Shown piece by piece: positions 59,767 through 64,000 of a stretch of DNA of 64,000 nt. Position numbers and translations under genes: made by a program. Each line of letters opens with the position of its first letter. Within the stretch, counting starts at the first letter, position 1. Origin of the DNA: Buttiauxella agrestis ATCC 33320 (GTDB lineage Bacteria; Pseudomonadota; Gammaproteobacteria; Enterobacterales; Enterobacteriaceae); NCBI GenBank assembly GCA_024169445.1, contig JALKFA010000001.1, forward strand, positions 496,001-560,000, written 5' to 3'. Under the pieces are notes generated by a model that did not search any database, was not told where the DNA came from, and saw only the letters and a list, made by a program, of their open reading frames with translations.

Positions 59767-59794
59767 CTTAAAGTGGCCAACTGGCCACTTTAAG
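59767..59794 (+). other. Long perfect inverted repeat after prmA
   Basis: A 28-base near-palindrome: CTTAAAGTGGCCA, two bases, TGGCCACTTTAAG. It lies 13 bases after the prmA stop. There is no T run beyond it, so it may be a bidirectional or rho-assisted terminator, or a protein site. Confidence 0.7.
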
Positions 59795-59928
59795 TAAAAG
59801 TTAATACCTGATTTTATTACCCCGCCATTTTTGCCCACTCTTTCCTGAAAACCGAGTTTTACAATGCGCCGCTTCAAACATGTCAGTTAAACGACGCTAT
59901 TTAATAAAATTTATCAGGGAATGAATCA

Positions 59929-60669
59929 ATGAAAACCACTTTACGCACGCTGGCAATTCTCACTATGGGAATGCTGCCCGCTTTAGCAATGGCCTCTCAC
60001 TGGAGTTACGAAGGTGAAGGCTCGCCAGAACATTGGGCCGAAGTCAGCCCAGAAAACCAAACTTGTAAAGTGGGGATGAATCAGTCGCCAATTGACATAA
60101 AAAACACGCTAAAAGCGCATATCAACCCGCTAAAATCTAGTTATGTAGACTCCCCTATCAACATCATAAATAACGGCCATACTATCCAGGCGGGTTTCGC
60201 AGCCAGTGTGAAAGATGTGGTGACAATTGATGGCGTTCCTTTCCAGCTTCAGCAACTCCATTTCCATGCGCCAAGCGAAAACACTCTCAATGGCAAACAT
60301 TTCGCCATGGAAATGCACCTGGTGCATAAAAATGCTGAGGGAGAGATTGCCGTCGTCGCAGTGATGTTTGAAACCGGGACTGCCAACAGTGAACTCGCTA
60401 AACTCTGGCAGACGATGCCAGCCAAAGCCGATGAAAAAGCAGAATTAAAACAAAAAATCGATGTGAACAAATTACTACCAGAGGATCTGTCCCATTATCG
60501 TTTCAGCGGTTCGCTAACCACTCCACCCTGCTCTGAAGGTGTACGCTGGTTAGTGATGAAGCATCCTGTGACACTCTCGGTGCAGCAATTGAAACAATTC
60601 ACCACAGCAATGCATCATGGAAATAACCGCCCAACACAACCCTTGCATGGCCGTGAAATTGTTGAGTAA
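59929..60669 (+). CDS. Periplasmic alpha-carbonic anhydrase
   Basis: Interconverts carbon dioxide and bicarbonate; alpha class, exported. The 246 residues begin with a signal peptide (MKTTLRTLAILTMGMLPALAMA, cut near residue 22). The zinc ligands are His111 and His113 (QQLHFHAPSE) and His130 (MEMHLVH). The NQSPIDI motif, the active-site threonine in LTTPPCSEGVRW and two cysteines placed to form the usual disulfide (Cys46 and Cys201) are all present. E. coli K-12 has no gene here; dusB follows prmA directly there. It has its own upstream gap (175 bases) and a hairpin after it. Confidence 0.93.
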   Translation: MKTTLRTLAILTMGMLPALAMASHWSYEGEGSPEHWAEVSPENQTCKVGMNQSPIDIKNTLKAHINPLKSSYVDSPINIINNGHTIQAGFAASVKDVVTIDGVPFQLQQLHFHAPSENTLNGKHFAMEMHLVHKNAEGEIAVVAVMFETGTANSELAKLWQTMPAKADEKAELKQKIDVNKLLPEDLSHYRFSGSLTTPPCSEGVRWLVMKHPVTLSVQQLKQFTTAMHHGNNRPTQPLHGREIVE

Positions 60670-60679
60670 ACCACTTATT

Positions 60680-60704
60680 GCGGGGGAGTAAACTCCCGCT
60701 TTCT
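60680..60704 (+). terminator. Likely carbonic anhydrase gene terminator
   Basis: GCGGGGGAG / CTCCCGC with a TAAA loop and one bulge, followed by TTTCTCGTTT, ten bases after the stop. Confidence 0.65.
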
Positions 60705-60977
60705 CGTTTATTGCCCCAAGGTCTGAATAGACGAATCCCGGCACCAAAATGAGACATTCCTCGCAGAAAAATGCCAAAACTGCTGAACAAAGCAGCAGTT
60801 TATCTGGCGCTTTGCGCCTAAAATAATGTTAATTGCTTTCCAATTTCACTAAAAATGAAAAGAGCACAAAACAACCACCTCAAGCTAACACAATGAAATT
60901 AATCATTAATTTATTTATGCTATCGCACAGGATGCGGATTCATTGATCTACGACAGCTGATTGTTCAAAGTTTGGCC

Positions 60978-61006
60978 TTTCATCTCAGGTCAAAAATGCG
61001 TAATAT
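60978..61006 (+). promoter_or_regulatory. dusB-fis promoter
   Basis: -35 TTTCAT (60978-60983) and -10 TAATAT (61001-61006) with a 17-base spacer, followed by a GC-rich ACGCCGCC start region. This is the E. coli fis promoter layout, with the GC discriminator that makes it growth-rate and stringent controlled. Confidence 0.88.
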
Positions 61007-61044
61007 ACGCCGCCTTGCAGGCAAGTATGGTCATTTCTTAACTC

Positions 61045-62010
61045 ATGCGCATTGGACAACACCAGCTCAGAAATCGACTGATTGCAGCACCTATGGCTGG
61101 CATCACTGACAGACCATTCAGGACGCTGTGTTACGAGATGGGGGCCGGACTGACTGTTTCCGAGATGATGTCCTCTAACCCTGAAGTTTGGGCGAGTGAT
61201 AAATCACGTTTACGGATGGTGCACGTGAATGAACCAGGTATTCGCACCGTGCAAATTGCCGGTAGTGACCCTGATGAGATGGCAGAGGCCGCACGTATTA
61301 ACGTGGCTAATGGCGCCCAGATTATTGATATCAATATGGGATGCCCGGCAAAGAAAGTGAATCGTAAGCTCGCGGGTTCAGCACTTCTGCAATACCCAAG
61401 TCTGGTGAAATCTATCCTGACAACGGTAATTAACGCAGTGGACGTGCCTGTAACGTTGAAGATTCGCACTGGCTGGGATACGGCGCACCGTAACTGTGAA
61501 GAGATTGCCCAACTGGCTGAAGACTGTGGCATTCAAGCTTTGACGATTCATGGACGCACACGCGCCTGTTTATTTCAGGGCGATGCTGAATACGACAGCA
61601 TTCGGGCAGTTAAGCAGAAAGTTTCCATTCCGGTAATCGCGAATGGTGACATTACTGACCCGCTTAAAGCCAGAGCTGTGCTCGACTACACAGGGGCTGA
61701 TGCTCTTATGATAGGACGCGCGGCTCAGGGAAGACCCTGGATCTTTCGGGAAATCCAGTATTATCTGGACACTGGAGAGCTGCTTCCTCCCCTGCCTCTG
61801 GCAGAGGTGAAGCGCTTACTTTGTGGGCATATTGGGGAACTACATGACTTTTATGGTCATGCTAAGGGATACCGAATTGCTCGCAAACACGTTTCCTGGT
61901 ACCTACAGGAACACGCTCCAAATGACCAGTTTCGGCGCACATTCAACGCCATTGAAGATGCAAGCGAACAGCTTGAGGCGTTGGAGGCATACTTCGAAAA
62001 TCTTGCGTAA
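61045..62010 (+). CDS. dusB: tRNA-dihydrouridine synthase B
   Basis: FMN enzyme that reduces uridine 17 in the tRNA D-loop. The 321 residues (E. coli 321) form a TIM barrel with the catalytic Cys100 in [16 protein letters not shown] contacts in [14 protein letters not shown] and [16 protein letters not shown], and a C-terminal four-helix tRNA-binding part. fis follows after 25 bases and depends on this operon promoter and on dusB for proper translation in E. coli. Confidence 0.97.
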   Translation: MRIGQHQLRNRLIAAPMAGITDRPFRTLCYEMGAGLTVSEMMSSNPEVWASDKSRLRMVHVNEPGIRTVQIAGSDPDEMAEAARINVANGAQIIDINMGCPAKKVNRKLAGSALLQYPSLVKSILTTVINAVDVPVTLKIRTGWDTAHRNCEEIAQLAEDCGIQALTIHGRTRACLFQGDAEYDSIRAVKQKVSIPVIANGDITDPLKARAVLDYTGADALMIGRAAQGRPWIFREIQYYLDTGELLPPLPLAEVKRLLCGHIGELHDFYGHAKGYRIARKHVSWYLQEHAPNDQFRRTFNAIEDASEQLEALEAYFENLA

Positions 62011-62035
62011 TTAGAAATAAAGAGCTGACAGAACT

Positions 62036-62332
62036 ATGTTCGAACAACGCGTAAATTCTGACGTACTAACCGTTTCCACCGTTAACTCACAGGATCAGGT
62101 TACCCAAAAACCTCTTCGTGACTCCGTGAAACAAGCACTGAAGAACTATTTTGCTCAACTGAATGGTCAAGATGTTAGTGATCTGTATGAGCTGGTATTG
62201 GCTGAAGTAGAGCAGCCATTGTTGGACATGGTGATGCAATACACCCGTGGCAACCAAACCCGCGCTGCCCTGATGATGGGCATCAACCGTGGCACGCTGC
62301 GTAAAAAATTGAAAAAATACGGCATGAACTGA
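62036..62332 (+). CDS. fis: DNA-binding protein Fis
   Basis: Nucleoid protein that bends DNA and activates rRNA promoters during fast growth. The 98 residues are, from memory of the E. coli protein, identical except Ser48 for Asn. The N-terminal flexible arms and the C-terminal helix-turn-helix ([20 protein letters not shown]) are intact. A strong terminator follows 24 bases downstream. Beyond this point base composition changes to AT-rich accessory DNA. Confidence 0.98.
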   Translation: MFEQRVNSDVLTVSTVNSQDQVTQKPLRDSVKQALKNYFAQLNGQDVSDLYELVLAEVEQPLLDMVMQYTRGNQTRAALMMGINRGTLRKKLKKYGMN

Positions 62333-62701
62333 TATTAATCAGTTAAGTTGTTGTTTAAAAAGGCGCTACTCGGCATGGGGAAGCGCCTTTTTTAATCTCT
62401 GAGAGTATCAAAATAAGCCTGGTTCTTCCGGGAAGTGGAGTAGATAAAGGAACTATGGGTTGCTGGTGGTCATGGAAGAAAGTTATTTATCAGGGAAATA
62501 GCGTTCCATGCTAAGAAATCCGGGGAATTATGACATCAATTGCATTTATATGCTTAAATCTTAATTATGAAAAATGGTATTCAACAATCCTTTAGACGAA
62601 ATGACATTATTGTTGATTTAAAACTCACAAAACAAATGAATACAAAACATAATATTCACCACGTGAATCAAGTTATTAATTGAAACAACTTACTTCATTT
62701 T
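62333..62701 (+). other. fis downstream region
   Basis: 369 gene-free bases. The fis terminator occupies 62357-62393. The rest is AT-rich, with one short inverted repeat ATTCAC-CAC-GTGAAT (62654-62668), and shows no gene, tRNA or mobile-element end that I can recognise. Confidence 0.5.
62357..62393 (+). terminator. dusB-fis terminator
   Basis: AAAAAGGCGCT / AGCGCCTTTTT with a 13-15-base loop and six Ts, ending the dusB-fis transcript. Confidence 0.93.
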
Positions 62702-62968
62702 TCAATGAGTAAATTCATTTCCTTCCAGTAACTTTTGCATTAGCCTTAACTCCTTCTTATATACATATCTTAATTGTTCTCCGAAAGGACGGGCATCATG
62801 CGAATCGAAAAAAACCAGACAAGGAAATGATTCTGGTAACGATTCTTGCAGGATAGACTCCAGTTCTTCGTCAGTGAATATTGAGGGGTTCAGAGGGCAG
62901 CTGTTAATACGCAGATAATCTTGTATAAACCATTTTTCAAACTTGGACTTATCGGTCAGGAGTTTCAT
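62702..62968 (-). CDS. Unrecognised 88-residue protein
   Basis: I do not recognise this protein. It is cytoplasmic by appearance: no signal or membrane helix, fairly charged, predicted mixed helix and strand, with PCLVFFDSHDARPFGEQLRY the most distinctive stretch. The start at 62968 has a good AGAAGG site at four to five bases, so translation is likely. Codon use and the surrounding AT-rich composition differ from the core genes upstream. It is divergent from a LysR-type regulator across 140 bases, an arrangement often meaning control by that regulator. Confidence 0.65.
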   Translation of the reverse strand: MKLLTDKSKFEKWFIQDYLRINSCPLNPSIFTDEELESILQESLPESFPCLVFFDSHDARPFGEQLRYVYKKELRLMQKLLEGNEFTH

Positions 62969-63108
62969 TAAACCTTCTTTTAATTTGCGCGTTGAAGGCC
63001 ATTATTAGGCCGTCTTCTGGACCCATACACAATAGAAGTTTTTAGAAGTCGCGCTTTAAAAAACTTTATAGTACATAGTAAATATATGATTTTATAGGAA
63101 GTTAAATT

Positions 63109-63993
63109 GTGAGCAATAAATTCGACTACAACCTAATCAAAACGCTGGTGATGATTTTTGAAACAAAAAGTATGACTAAATCAGCTCAGGCCCTTGGGAT
63201 ATCGTCGCCGACACTAACATACTCATTAAATAAACTACGTGATTATTATCATGACGTCCTTTTTATCAAATCAGCCAGAGGGCTAAAAGCAACTCCAGTT
63301 GCCAGCCAGCTCTATCCATCCTTTAAGAAAATTGACGAAGAAATATCACATTCAATTATCATTAGTGGTAGCAACCAAACGGAAGTATCTAACATATTCA
63401 TTCGAACCAATACTATGATTGAATATTATTTAATGAATAAATTGCTAAAAAACAATAAAATATCCGATCAGGTATCATTCACATTTAATAACCGTATCAT
63501 GCTCGAAGATCAGCGGATTACCGCTTTGGTTTCAAGAGAAGTGGATATTGATATTGGTTCTGCAATTAAATATAACCACTCTTTCATTTCTACAAGGATT
63601 GCCCAATCTAAAATTATTGGTTTGTGTCGTATGGGGCATCCGAGAATTAAAGATAACTTAAGCCTTGAACAATGGATGAACGAAGAACATGCCGTCCTAA
63701 GTTCAGCTGAAACCAATGCGTACCTACCCGAAAAACTGTATGCAAACTCTCACCAGAGGATTATCCGTTATCGATCAAACTCCCTACTCAACATGCTGCA
63801 TTGTATTGAAAAGAGTGACTTTGTCATGTTCTTCCCTGAATTTTTACTAAAACACATTCCTGAGTACTTTAATCTTCATTGTGTCACTATCCCATGGATG
63901 GAGAAAGACACACTGGATATCTACGCCTACATTCACAGTAAGGCTAAAAATGATGAACGACTTAATCGAATCATAGAATTGTTGAAGAACTGA
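63109..63993 (+). CDS. LysR-type transcriptional regulator
   Basis: Regulator of 294 residues starting at a GTG with an AGGAA site. The N-terminal winged helix (about 5-65) contains SMTKSAQALGISSPTLTYSLNKLRDYY, a good LysR helix-turn-helix, followed by the linker helix and a weakly conserved effector domain (about 90-290) ending in a helical tail. The sequence is AT-rich and unlike the core genes, which suggests horizontal acquisition. The ligand is unknown. The divergent 88-residue gene is the most obvious candidate target, and its partners may lie beyond the window end. Confidence 0.85.
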   Translation: MSNKFDYNLIKTLVMIFETKSMTKSAQALGISSPTLTYSLNKLRDYYHDVLFIKSARGLKATPVASQLYPSFKKIDEEISHSIIISGSNQTEVSNIFIRTNTMIEYYLMNKLLKNNKISDQVSFTFNNRIMLEDQRITALVSREVDIDIGSAIKYNHSFISTRIAQSKIIGLCRMGHPRIKDNLSLEQWMNEEHAVLSSAETNAYLPEKLYANSHQRIIRYRSNSLLNMLHCIEKSDFVMFFPEFLLKHIPEYFNLHCVTIPWMEKDTLDIYAYIHSKAKNDERLNRIIELLKN

Positions 63994-64000
63994 TAAATAA

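Larger units (their letters stand above)
60670..61044 (+). promoter_or_regulatory. Carbonic anhydrase-dusB intergenic region
   Basis: 375 gene-free bases. Left: a likely terminator (60680-60704). Middle: a nine-base inverted repeat AAACTGCTG / CAGCAGTTT (60777-60801). Right: an AT-rich stretch fitting Fis/IHF binding, then the strongly conserved dusB-fis promoter (60978-61006). Confidence 0.7.

Overview
The window is a 64 kb stretch of conserved enterobacterial chromosome. Gene order, protein lengths and sequences follow the Escherichia coli kdsD-rpoN / gltBD / nan / mreBCD / accBC / fis neighbourhood almost gene for gene. The family is clearly Enterobacteriaceae. The genus cannot be fixed from sequence reading alone; the accessory content (aroQ and msrPQ next to accBC, a periplasmic alpha-carbonic anhydrase before dusB, two yhcN paralogues) points to a Klebsiella/Enterobacter/Kluyvera/Buttiauxella-type relative rather than Escherichia. 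I see no tRNA, rRNA, IS element, prophage or CRISPR array.

Layout: 1-7.1 kb (+) is the LPS precursor/transport and sigma-54/nitrogen-PTS cluster kdsD(partial)-kdsC-lptC-lptA-lptB-rpoN-hpf-ptsN-rapZ-npr, carrying two ERIC repeats, one just before rpoN and one between hpf and ptsN. 7.1-12.0 kb (-) holds mtgA, elbB, arcB and yhcC, with the sRNA gene arcZ (+) between elbB and arcB. 12.7-18.6 kb (+) is glutamate synthase gltBD, facing the sialic-acid operon nanATEKQ with its repressor nanR (18.7-24.1 kb, -). 24.3-26.6 kb (-) is sspA-sspB and rplM-rpsI. 26.8-33.1 kb has zapE, zapG, degQ-degS, mdh and argR. 33.5-40.3 kb has two yhcN-type small secreted proteins, the barstar-like yhcO, an aldehyde dehydrogenase absent from this position in E. 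coli, and the aaeXAB efflux operon with its regulator aaeR. 40.3-52.6 kb (-) is tldD, yhdP, rng, yhdE, mreD, mreC, mreB and csrD. 52.9-62.3 kb (+) is msrP-msrQ, aroQ-accB-accC, yhdT-panF-prmA, a carbonic anhydrase gene and dusB-fis. The last 1.6 kb is AT-rich accessory DNA with an unrecognised 88-residue protein divergent from a LysR-type regulator.

Functionally most of the window is core physiology: envelope biogenesis (kdsDC, lptCAB, mtgA, yhdP, mreBCD), nitrogen and carbon signalling (rpoN, ptsN, npr, rapZ, gltBD), redox and stress control (arcB, arcZ, degQS, sspAB, msrPQ), fatty-acid synthesis (accBC) and translation/nucleoid control (rplM, rpsI, prmA, dusB, fis). I found no convincing undescribed multi-gene system. 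The places most worth a second look are the divergent LysR/88-residue pair after fis, the orphan aldehyde dehydrogenase before aaeB, the ERIC pair flanking rpoN-hpf, the overlap of the ArcZ terminator with the arcB 3' end, and the CRP-like sites upstream of yhcN and aaeR. Family names and comparisons with E. coli lengths and residues come from memory of those proteins, not from a search.
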